This document shows, piece by piece, positions 45,074 to 52,686 of a stretch of DNA of 64,000 nt. Numbering within the stretch: the stretch's first letter is position 1; the number at the start of each line of letters is the position of its first letter. The notes below the pieces were generated by a model. It saw only the letters and a program-made list of their open reading frames with translations. It made no database searches and was not told the origin of the DNA. A program made the position numbers and the translations under genes. The DNA is taken from contig NZ_SIHJ01000002.1 of assembly GCF_007859765.1 (NCBI RefSeq), positions 434,001 to 498,000 on the forward strand. Direction: 5' to 3'. The stretch comes from Posidoniimonas corsicana. Its GTDB lineage: Bacteria > Planctomycetota > Planctomycetia > Pirellulales > Lacipirellulaceae.

Positions 45074-45649
45074 GTGAACGACTGCGCGACCGCCGACCAG
45101 GTGCGGCGACTATTCACCAAACGGGGCGACTCGCAGTACGGCGGCGAGGCGGTGTCGCAGCTCGAGCACGGACTGCAGGCCGCGGCCATGGCCGAGCAAG
45201 AGCAGGCATCGGCCCAGCTGATCGCCGCGGCCCTGCTGCACGACGTCGGCCACCTGCTCCACGTGCTGCCGGACGACGCGCCGGACCGTGGCGTCGACGA
45301 CATGCACGAAGAACTTGGCGCCGACTGGCTGGCGTCGCGGTTTCCACCAGCGGTGCTCGAGCCGGTGCGGATGCACGTGGCCGCCAAGCGTTACCTGTGC
45401 GCCGCCGAACCGGCCTACCGCCAGTCCCTCAGCCCGCCGTCGGAGCTAAGCCTGCAGTTGCAGGGCGGCCCGATGAGCGACAAAGAGTGCGACTCCTTCC
45501 GGGCGAGCCCCTTCTTCGACGACGCGATCCGCCTGCGGCGGTGGGACGACCTCGCTAAGGACCCCGAGATGCAGACGCCGCCCCTCGAGCACTTCCTCGA
45601 GTACGTCCGCGACGCGATGGCGCCCTCCCCCAGCACGACCACCCTGTGA
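45074..45649 (+). CDS. phnZ: PhnZ-like HD-domain diiron oxygenase for amino-hydroxyphosphonate
   Basis: A 191-residue HD-fold protein. The GTG at 45074, with AGGGG nine bases upstream, gives the family length. PhnZ oxidatively cleaves the C-P bond of 2-amino-1-hydroxyethylphosphonate to glycine and phosphate. Every key residue of PhnZ has a counterpart at nearly constant offset: Tyr22 and Glu25 (Y24/E27), His32 (H34), His56-Asp57 (H58/D59), His78 (H80), His101 (H104), Lys105 (K108) and Asp158 (D161). The Tyr and Glu distinguish it from phosphatase HD proteins. It is 9 bases before the FAD oxidoreductase, in one operon with phnX. The PhnY hydroxylase that normally makes its substrate is not in the window. 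Confidence 0.86.
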   Translation: MNDCATADQVRRLFTKRGDSQYGGEAVSQLEHGLQAAAMAEQEQASAQLIAAALLHDVGHLLHVLPDDAPDRGVDDMHEELGADWLASRFPPAVLEPVRMHVAAKRYLCAAEPAYRQSLSPPSELSLQLQGGPMSDKECDSFRASPFFDDAIRLRRWDDLAKDPEMQTPPLEHFLEYVRDAMAPSPSTTTL

Positions 45650-45658
45650 GCCTATGAC

Positions 45659-46816
45659 ATGACCGACCGCGTAGCGGTAATAGGAGGCGGCATCGTTGGA
45701 GTCGCACACGCCTGGCAGCAGGCTAAGCGCGGCGCCAACGTAACGCTTTTTGAACGCGGCCGCCTGGCCGCGGGGGCGTCCGTGCGAAACTTCGGCATGG
45801 TGTGGCCTGTCGGCCAACCCAATGGGCCCCTCCACGCAACCGCCCTACGCAGCCGCCAGCTGTGGACCGAGTTCCTCTCGGACGCCAAGCTGTGGTGCGA
45901 CCCCTGCGGGTCGCTCCACGTCGCCACGCGTCAGGATGAGCTCGACGTGCTCGGCGAGTTCGCCCACAACAGCCGGGAGCTCGGCTACGAGTGCCAACTG
46001 ATCAGCGGCGAGCAGGCCGCCGAGAAGAGCCCGGCCTTGCGGGCCGACGAGCTTAAGGGCGCGCTCTGGAGCCCGACCGAGATGACCGTCGACCCCCGCC
46101 AGGTGATCCAGCGGGCGCCGCTCTGGCTGCACGAGAAGTACGGAGTCGACCTGCAGTACGGCGTCCGCGTTCGTGAGGTGAGCCCCACACGGCTGGTTGA
46201 CGCACACGACCGGGCGTGGTCGTTCGACCGGATTATCGTCGCCAGCGGCGTGGAGATCGCCGAGCTGTTTCCCGAGGTGCATCGCGAAGCGGGTCTTGGC
46301 GCGTGCAAGCTGCAGATGATGCGGACGATCCCTCAGCCCAATGGCTGGCGCCTGGGCGCGCTGATCGCCAGCGGGCTCACGCTGCGGCACTACGCCACGT
46401 TCCGGGTCTGCCGCACCCTGGACGCGTTGAAGAAGCGCGTCGCTCGCGAGACCCCCGAGCTGGACGAGTACGGCGTGCACGTTATGGCCTCGCAGAACGG
46501 CGACGGAAACGTGGTGCTGGGCGACTCGCACGAGTACGGCGACGCCATCACGCCGTTCGACAAGGAGCGGATCGACGAGCTCATGCTGCGCGAGCTGCGC
46601 CGGTTCCTGCACCTGCCCGAGTGGACCATCGCCCAGCGCTGGCACGGCGTGTACGCTACACTGCCGTCCGAGGTGCAGTTTGTCCACCAGCCAATGCCGG
46701 GCGTCACGATCGTGATCGCCACCGGCGGCGCCGGCATGACGATGTCCTTCGGCCTGGCCGAGAAGCTTGCCGCCGCGGGCGAGGCGCCCGTCGACGCCCG
46801 CCGCTTGGCCGTTTAG
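45659..46816 (+). CDS. FAD-dependent amino-phosphonate-type oxidoreductase (TIGR03364-like)
   Basis: A 385-residue flavoprotein of the D-amino acid/glycine oxidase fold. The FAD-binding loop is VAVIGGGIVGVAHAW at the N terminus, followed by GASVRNFGMVWPVGQP, typical for the TIGR03364 group that is found next to phosphonatase genes. The C-terminal GGAGMTMSFGLAEKL closes the FAD site. Flavoenzymes of this context have been reported to oxidise 2-aminoethylphosphonate or its N-methyl form to phosphonoacetaldehyde, which would feed directly into PhnX downstream. That assignment is inference from family and neighbours. Confidence 0.88.
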   Translation: MTDRVAVIGGGIVGVAHAWQQAKRGANVTLFERGRLAAGASVRNFGMVWPVGQPNGPLHATALRSRQLWTEFLSDAKLWCDPCGSLHVATRQDELDVLGEFAHNSRELGYECQLISGEQAAEKSPALRADELKGALWSPTEMTVDPRQVIQRAPLWLHEKYGVDLQYGVRVREVSPTRLVDAHDRAWSFDRIIVASGVEIAELFPEVHREAGLGACKLQMMRTIPQPNGWRLGALIASGLTLRHYATFRVCRTLDALKKRVARETPELDEYGVHVMASQNGDGNVVLGDSHEYGDAITPFDKERIDELMLRELRRFLHLPEWTIAQRWHGVYATLPSEVQFVHQPMPGVTIVIATGGAGMTMSFGLAEKLAAAGEAPVDARRLAV

Positions 46817-46841
46817 TCCCCCACCACGCACAGCACGCAGA

Positions 46842-47663
46842 ATGCCGTTCCGCCCCCCCAACCAACTCTCCGCCGTCATCTTCGACTGGGCCGGCGTCAC
46901 CGTCGACTTCGGCAGCCGCGCGCCGGTGCTCGCCATGCTGGCCGCGTTCGAGGGCCAGGGCGTCGCGGTGAGCGAGCAAGAGGTCCGCGCCCACATGGGC
47001 AAGGCGAAACGCGAACACCTGAACGCGGTGCTGGCCATGCCACGGGTGAAGCAGGCCTGGACAGACAAGCATGGCGCCGAGTCAACCGATGCCGACCTCG
47101 ACCGGATCTACGAGTCCTTCCTCGGGCTCCAGGAGGAGTGCATCACGTCGCACTCCGACCTGATTGAGGGCTGCGTCGACTCGGTAGAACACTGCCGCTC
47201 GCTCGGCATGCGGATCGGCTCGAGCACCGGCTACACCCAGCAGCTCCTCAAGCCGGTCGCCGCCAAAGCAGCCGAGCTCGGCTACCGGCCCGACGCCATC
47301 GTGTGCGCCGGGGATGTATCTCCCGGGCGGCCCGAACCATGGCTATGCTTCGAGAACGCCCGCCAGCTGGGCGTATTCCCAATGTCCGGGGTGCTGAAGG
47401 TAGACGACACGCCGGCCGGAGTGACCGCCGGCCGGAACGCCGGCGCGTGGGCGGTTGGCGTGGTGACCAGCGGCAACGAGGTTGGTCTGGGCCGCAATCA
47501 ATGGGACGCGCTCAGCCCTGACGAGCAGCGTCAACGGCACGGCGCCGCGTCGCAACGCCTGCTCGACGCCGGCGCTCACCTGCTGATCGACTCGATCGCG
47601 GAACTGCCGCGCGTCGTGCAAGAGCTCAACCAGCGTCTGGCGAGCGGCCAAACGCCGGGCTAG
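46842..47663 (+). CDS. phnX: Phosphonoacetaldehyde hydrolase (phosphonatase)
   Basis: A 273-residue HAD-superfamily enzyme that splits phosphonoacetaldehyde into acetaldehyde and phosphate through a Schiff base. ATG 46842 gives the standard length. The nucleophile is Asp15 in VIFDWAGVTVD, and the lysine that forms the imine is Lys56 in HMGKAKREH; with His59 the spacing equals that of the characterised Bacillus enzyme (D12, K53, H56) plus three. The third and fourth HAD motifs are GSSTGY and KVDDTPAGVTAG. It is the last gene of the plus-strand operon and converges on the class III PLP enzyme, 32 bases away. Confidence 0.94.
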   Translation: MPFRPPNQLSAVIFDWAGVTVDFGSRAPVLAMLAAFEGQGVAVSEQEVRAHMGKAKREHLNAVLAMPRVKQAWTDKHGAESTDADLDRIYESFLGLQEECITSHSDLIEGCVDSVEHCRSLGMRIGSSTGYTQQLLKPVAAKAAELGYRPDAIVCAGDVSPGRPEPWLCFENARQLGVFPMSGVLKVDDTPAGVTAGRNAGAWAVGVVTSGNEVGLGRNQWDALSPDEQRQRHGAASQRLLDAGAHLLIDSIAELPRVVQELNQRLASGQTPG

Positions 47664-47695
47664 TTGCTGGTCGTGGCGCCGTCGGAACGCTGCCG

Positions 47696-48997
47696 CTAGC
47701 CAGCCGTCACTGCATCTCTGCCTGCCGCCTCCGCGAGCGCGTCGGTCAGCCGTTCCAGCATCTGGTCGCAGACCGCCTCGTCGTGCGCCAAAGATAGGTA
47801 CAGCTTGGTGCCCATCGGATTGAGGAACACGCCGCGTTTGAACAGCGCGAGCATGAAGCGTCGGGCCAGCGGCTTGTCTTGGTGCCGGCACGATCGGTAG
47901 TCCCTCGGCCGGGCGGTGGTGAACGCGAACTGCGCCAGCGGCCCATCTCCGACGACCTGGGCTTTGACGCCGACGTCACGCAGCGCCTGCTGCATCCCGT
48001 CGCGAAGGTAGCGCCCCAGCCCGTGCAGGCGCTCGTAGACGCCGTCCTCGGCGAGTGTGTCCAGCGTGGCTAACGCGGCGGTGGAGGAGATCGGATTGCC
48101 CCCCAGCGTCGACGCGGTCCAGACGTACGAATCGACGCCCAGGCGGTCCTCGGCCGCGAGCTCCATCACCTCGGCCGTCCCGCCGAACACGCCGATGGGG
48201 AAGCCCCCGCCAAGCGCTTTGCCGTAGGCGACCAGGTCCGGGGTGACGCCGTAGTACTCCTGGGCGCCACCGTAGGCCAGCCGGAATCCGGTCACGACCT
48301 CATCGAAGATCAGCAGCACACCGCACTCGCGCGTCACCTCGCGGAGCCCGGCCAGGAAGCCCTCCTCGGGGGCCAGGCACCGCTGCAGCGGCTCGATGAT
48401 CACACCCGCCAACCGGCTGGCGTTCTCCCGGATGATCCGGCTGGTGGTCGCGAGGTCGTTGAACGGGGCGACCAGCACGTCGTGTTCGATACCAGCGGGC
48501 AGCCCGTCGCACGAGGGGTCGGCCGCGGGGAACTCGCGGTCGGCGTCCGGGAACAGGCTGGTGACACCGACATCGTGAGCGCCATGATAGGCGCCCTCGA
48601 ACCGCACCACCGCCGGCCGCCCCGTAGCGGCCCGGGCCAGCCGCAGGCAGTACATGGTCGCCTCGGTGCCCGAGGCGCAGAAGCGGACCTGGTCCGCCGC
48701 CGGGGAGAGCGCGATCAGCCGCTCGGCCAGTTCGAGCGACGCGTCCGTGATGCTCGCAAAGTTGGTCCCCTGAGTGAGCCGCCGCGCAACCGGCCCGCAG
48801 ACCCGGGGGTCGGAGTGCCCGACCAGGACCGACCCCCAGCCCATCGAGAAGTCGAGCATCTCGTCGCCTGCGGCAGTCCACAGCCGGCACCCCTCGCCCC
48901 GCGCGACAACGGTGGTCAACTCTGCGGGAAGGTTAAACTCGCCGTTGCTGCCGGCCGGGAAGGCCGCGCGGGCGCGTGAGCTGCTCGGGTGATTCAC
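47696..48997 (-). CDS. Class III PLP-dependent aminotransferase or lyase of the phosphonate locus
   Basis: A 433-residue fold-type I PLP enzyme starting at GTG 48997. It resembles glutamate-1-semialdehyde aminomutase: VRFCASGTEATMYCLRLARA for phosphate binding, FEGAYHGAHD, IFDEVVTGFR with the ring-nitrogen Asp, and the PLP lysine in VAYGKALGGGFPIG. A true heme-pathway HemL is possible, but the position next to phnX and phnZ suggests a phosphonate role. In other bacteria a class III enzyme (PbfA) acts as an ammonia-lyase on (R)-1-hydroxy-2-aminoethylphosphonate. No class V PhnW transaminase is present in the window. Confidence 0.87.
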   Translation of the reverse strand: MNHPSSSRARAAFPAGSNGEFNLPAELTTVVARGEGCRLWTAAGDEMLDFSMGWGSVLVGHSDPRVCGPVARRLTQGTNFASITDASLELAERLIALSPAADQVRFCASGTEATMYCLRLARAATGRPAVVRFEGAYHGAHDVGVTSLFPDADREFPAADPSCDGLPAGIEHDVLVAPFNDLATTSRIIRENASRLAGVIIEPLQRCLAPEEGFLAGLREVTRECGVLLIFDEVVTGFRLAYGGAQEYYGVTPDLVAYGKALGGGFPIGVFGGTAEVMELAAEDRLGVDSYVWTASTLGGNPISSTAALATLDTLAEDGVYERLHGLGRYLRDGMQQALRDVGVKAQVVGDGPLAQFAFTTARPRDYRSCRHQDKPLARRFMLALFKRGVFLNPMGTKLYLSLAHDEAVCDQMLERLTDALAEAAGRDAVTAG

Positions 48998-49189
48998 GAT
49001 AACTTAACACTCGAGGGGAGGATTCGTGCGAAACTCTGGGCCCCCTAACGTTACCGCTCGCGGGCGGGCCCAGCCACCTTGCCGCGGCGACCGTCAGAAG
49101 GTTTGCGCAGGGCGTGTTGGCACGACAGGATAGAACACAGGTCCGCGAAGGCTCCGCCACGTCGTCGGCCACGGGCTGACTAGTCAAGC

Positions 49190-50356
49190 ATGGATCAGGC
49201 AAGACGCATCGCCCTGCTGATCGACACCGCCACCACTTGGGGGCAGGGTCTGATTGAGGGCATCGCCAACTACGCCCGCGACAACGCGCGCAACTGGCTG
49301 TTCTCCATCGAGCCGCGCGGCAAGTACGACCGCATGATGCTGGCGCCCACCTGGCGGGGCCACGGCGTGATCGCCAGGATCACGCACGCCGACCTGGCCG
49401 AGCAGCTGATGTCGCTGCGGTTCCCGGCGGTAAACGTGTCCTGGTATTCGCTGGCTGAGGGCGTGATCCCACGGTGCACGTGCGACGAGCGGGCGGCCGC
49501 GCGGCTGGCGGCCGAGTACTTCCTCGGGAAGGGGTACCGGCAGTTCGCCTACTGCGGATCCACCCTCCGCCCCAACTACCACGACCGCTTCGGCGACGAG
49601 TTCCGCCAGACCATCGCCGCGGAAGGCTACCCCTGCCCGGCGTTCCAGCCCGAGCCGAAGGAGTTCGCGGCGCTCGACAGCGAGGAGCAGTTGCAGCAGC
49701 TATCTCGGTGGCTGTCCGACCTGCCCCACCCGACGGCCGTGCTGGCGTTCGACGATGTCCAGGGCCGCCAGGTCACCGAGGCCTGTGCGCAGGCCGGCCT
49801 GCTGGCGCCGCAGGACATCGCGGTGCTCGGCGGCGAGCACGACGAGCTCAGCTCGCGGATCTCATCGCCGCCCCTGTCGGGCATCGACCAGAACCCGCTG
49901 GAGGTGGGATTCTGCGCCGCTGAGATGCTGGACGACATGCTCTCCGGCCGCGACCTGGTCGAGTTCAACCGCATGATCCCGCCCCGGCGGATCGTGACCC
50001 GCCACTCGACGGACAAGGTCGCCATGCAGGACGACCTGCTGGCGATGGCCGTCCGCTATATTCGGGACCACGCCGGCGAGAACTTCCGCATCGAAGACCT
50101 GCTGGCCGAGGTGCCCATCAGCCGCAGGGCGATGGAGATCGGCTTCCGCAAGCACCTGGGCCGCACCCCCCGCGAGGAGATCCGCCGCGCGCGGATCGAG
50201 CGGGCCGTCTGCCTGCTGTGCGACACCGACTGGCCGGTCACACGGATTGCGGCCGCCTGCGGCTTCGACCGGCCGGAGCTGCTGACGCGCGCGTTCCGCA
50301 AGGAACTGAAGACCACGCCGTCAGACTTCCGCAAGCGGGGCGCCCGACCGGCCTGA
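49190..50356 (+). CDS. XylR-like transcriptional regulator (LacI-type sensor plus AraC HTH)
   Basis: A 388-residue regulator with a periplasmic-binding-protein-like sensor (residues about 5-270; IALLIDTATTWGQGLIEGIANYA at the start) and a C-terminal AraC-type double helix-turn-helix (about 285-385; FRIEDLLAEVPISRRAMEIGFRKHLG, then VTRIAAACGFDRPELLTRAFRKEL). The layout is the planctomycete/enterobacterial XylR type, which usually senses a sugar. It is divergent from the class III PLP gene, with 192 bases between them containing an 8-bp inverted repeat CTGGGCCC/GGGCCCAG at 49036-49073. What it regulates here is uncertain. Confidence 0.92.
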   Translation: MDQARRIALLIDTATTWGQGLIEGIANYARDNARNWLFSIEPRGKYDRMMLAPTWRGHGVIARITHADLAEQLMSLRFPAVNVSWYSLAEGVIPRCTCDERAAARLAAEYFLGKGYRQFAYCGSTLRPNYHDRFGDEFRQTIAAEGYPCPAFQPEPKEFAALDSEEQLQQLSRWLSDLPHPTAVLAFDDVQGRQVTEACAQAGLLAPQDIAVLGGEHDELSSRISSPPLSGIDQNPLEVGFCAAEMLDDMLSGRDLVEFNRMIPPRRIVTRHSTDKVAMQDDLLAMAVRYIRDHAGENFRIEDLLAEVPISRRAMEIGFRKHLGRTPREEIRRARIERAVCLLCDTDWPVTRIAAACGFDRPELLTRAFRKELKTTPSDFRKRGARPA

Positions 50357-50611
50357 TCGCGTCCGCCGCAGGCGGAGCTAGCGGGCGCACGAAACCTCTC
50401 TTTTCTTTCGATTTCCCCCCGCGCCTCGCGACGCGGGCGCCGCGTTGTGGACGGCGTTCCGCTGCCCACGTTAGAGAAATAATGGAGTCACCGCGGCGGC
50501 AAAGCGCTATAATCTCGTCGAACGCATGAAACCGATCCGCTCCGCGACGGTATTGCACAGCGCCTGATCCGCCGCCCTCCCCTCTCGCCCCACCAAGCCA
50601 GGTAGTTGAGG

Positions 50612-52606
50612 ATGCCCCTCCAAGCTCTCCGTCTGCTGCTCTCGGTAGTCGTCTTCCTCTCTATTTTCACGCCAGCCGTCAAAGCGGCAGAAGGCGCGGC
50701 GGCTAGCGTTCTGGCCGGGGCCCGGTTGGACACCGAACTGTCCGACATCCACGGCAAGCCCCACACGCTGACGGAATTCGCCAGCAGCCGCCTGCTGGTG
50801 GTGGCGTTCCTGGGAACCGAGTGCCCGCTCGCCAAGCTGTACGGGCCCAGGCTGCAGGAGCTGGCGGACGAGTTTGAATCGCAGGGCGTGACGGTCATTG
50901 GCGTCGACGCCAACAGCCAGGACACGCTGGCCGACCTGACCGCCTACGCCCGCCGGCACAAGATCGAGTTCCCGCTGCTCAAGGACCTGACCGGCGACAC
51001 GGCCGAGTCGCTCGGCGCCACGCGGACGCCCGAGGTGTTCGTGCTCGACGAGCAGCGCCGCGTCCGCTACCAGGGACGCGTCGATGATCAGTACGGCGTC
51101 GGCTATGCCCGCAGCAAGCCGGAGCGTCGGGACCTGCGGGACGCGATCGCCAGCCTGCTGACCGACGAGCCGGTCGCCGTGGCCAAGACCGAGGCCGTCG
51201 GCTGCCTGATCGGCCGCCGCCGCGACGCCGACGAAACCAGCCACGTCACCTTCAGCAACCAGGTGTCGCGCGTGCTGCAGACCCACTGCGTGGAGTGCCA
51301 CCGGGAGGGCGAGATCGGCCCGTTCGCGCTGGAGAACTACGACCAGGCCTCGGGGTGGGCCGAGATGATTGAGGAAGTGGTCCGCACCCAGCGGATGCCG
51401 CCGTGGGACGCCCACTCCGACAACCTGGAGTTCGCCAACGCGCGGGTCATGCCAGAGTCGGACCGCCAGGTTCTGTACGACTGGGTCGCCGCCGGCGCCC
51501 CGCAGGGCGACCCAGCCATGCTGCCGCCGCCACGCGAGTTCGTCGAGGGCTGGCGGCTGCCCCGCGACCCGGACGTGGTGATCCCGATGAGCGACAAGCC
51601 GTTCCAGGTCCCCGCAGAGGGGGTTGTGGAATACCAGTACTTCGCGGTCGACCCCGGCTTCACCGAGGACAAGTGGATTGCCGCGTCGGACATCGTGCCG
51701 GGCAACCGCGGCGTGGTCCACCACGTGATCGCGTTCATCAGTCCCCCCGAGGGCGAGGGTCGCCGCGGGCTGGGCTGGCTGTCGGCCTACGTGCCGGGGC
51801 AGAGCTCGATGCTGCTGGCGGACGGCCGCGCACGGCTCATCCCAGCGGGGTCGAAGCTGATCTTCCAGATGCACTACACACCGACCGGCTCGCCCCAGGA
51901 AGACCTGACCCGCATCGGGCTGGTGTTCGCCGACCCAGATGCCGTGACCGAGGAGGTCGTGACGCTCGCCGCGCTCGAAGAAAAGTTCGAGATCCCGCCC
52001 GGCGCGAGGGACTACGTGGTGCAGACCACCAAGAAGCACTGGCCGGCGGGCGGCAAGCTGCTGGGAATGTCGCCGCACATGCACGTGCGCGGCAAGTCGT
52101 TCCGGTTCGACGCGGTGTGGCCCGACGGCCGCCGCGAGGTGCTGTTGGACATCCCCAACTACGACTTCAACTGGCAGAACGCGTATGCGCTGGCCGAACC
52201 GCTCGAACTCCCCCCCGGTTTCCAGCTCGAGTGCACAGCCCATTTCGACAACTCCAAGCACAACCTGGCCAACCCGGACCCGACCGCCGCGGTCCGCTGG
52301 GGCGACCAGACCTGGGAAGAGATGATGATCGGCTTCTTCGAGGTCGCCGTGCCGCGGGGCAGCTACCGCGCCCACCGCGCCGAAGCGCCCGCCGGCCCTA
52401 CCGACGAGGACCGGGCCCGCGCCGAGCGGATCGCCAAATCGCTCTTCGAGCGGTTCGACGCCAACCTGGACGGCGTCATCGACCGCGACGAGCTCCCCTC
52501 CACGTTCCGCGTGTTCGCCTTTGGCCGCTACGACCGCGACAACGACCGCATCCTCACCAAGGACGAGGTGTACGAGTTCGCACTCCACTCAGATGGTGAC
52601 GTGTAG
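50612..52606 (+). CDS. Redoxin, cytochrome c, copper-monooxygenase-like and EF-hand fusion protein
   Basis: A 664-residue exported protein from ATG 50612 (a TTG lies two codons before). Signal peptide at residues 1-25. A thioredoxin-fold redoxin domain (about 30-185) contains FLGTECPLAKLYGP with one Cys and RTPEVFVLD. A c-type haem motif CVECH lies at about 226-230. The next 300 residues have the spaced ligands of copper type II monooxygenases (VVHHVI near 370, QMHYTPT near 420, HMHVRG near 489), like the dopamine beta-hydroxylase/PHM fold. Two EF-hands close it (DANLDGVIDRDE, DRDNDRILTKDE). It is read with the transporter that follows. The substrate is unknown. Confidence 0.87.
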   Translation: MPLQALRLLLSVVVFLSIFTPAVKAAEGAAASVLAGARLDTELSDIHGKPHTLTEFASSRLLVVAFLGTECPLAKLYGPRLQELADEFESQGVTVIGVDANSQDTLADLTAYARRHKIEFPLLKDLTGDTAESLGATRTPEVFVLDEQRRVRYQGRVDDQYGVGYARSKPERRDLRDAIASLLTDEPVAVAKTEAVGCLIGRRRDADETSHVTFSNQVSRVLQTHCVECHREGEIGPFALENYDQASGWAEMIEEVVRTQRMPPWDAHSDNLEFANARVMPESDRQVLYDWVAAGAPQGDPAMLPPPREFVEGWRLPRDPDVVIPMSDKPFQVPAEGVVEYQYFAVDPGFTEDKWIAASDIVPGNRGVVHHVIAFISPPEGEGRRGLGWLSAYVPGQSSMLLADGRARLIPAGSKLIFQMHYTPTGSPQEDLTRIGLVFADPDAVTEEVVTLAALEEKFEIPPGARDYVVQTTKKHWPAGGKLLGMSPHMHVRGKSFRFDAVWPDGRREVLLDIPNYDFNWQNAYALAEPLELPPGFQLECTAHFDNSKHNLANPDPTAAVRWGDQTWEEMMIGFFEVAVPRGSYRAHRAEAPAGPTDEDRARAERIAKSLFERFDANLDGVIDRDELPSTFRVFAFGRYDRDNDRILTKDEVYEFALHSDGDV

Positions 52607-52686
52607 GAAAACAACCCGCCTGCCGCAAGTCTAGTAGCCACCTCCCCCGCTCCGCCTCTCCGGACTTCCTCCTCTCCCCCGCTCGC

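Noticed and set aside
49036-49073. Inverted repeat CTGGGCCC/GGGCCCAG as the operator of the XylR-like regulator
   Set aside because: Plausible but GC-only arms with a 22-base spacer can arise by chance in this DNA; kept as a remark only.
50507-52588. 693-codon minus-strand frame opposite the redox fusion protein
   Set aside because: Antisense shadow; His/Gly/Val-rich repeats reflect codon bias of the real gene.
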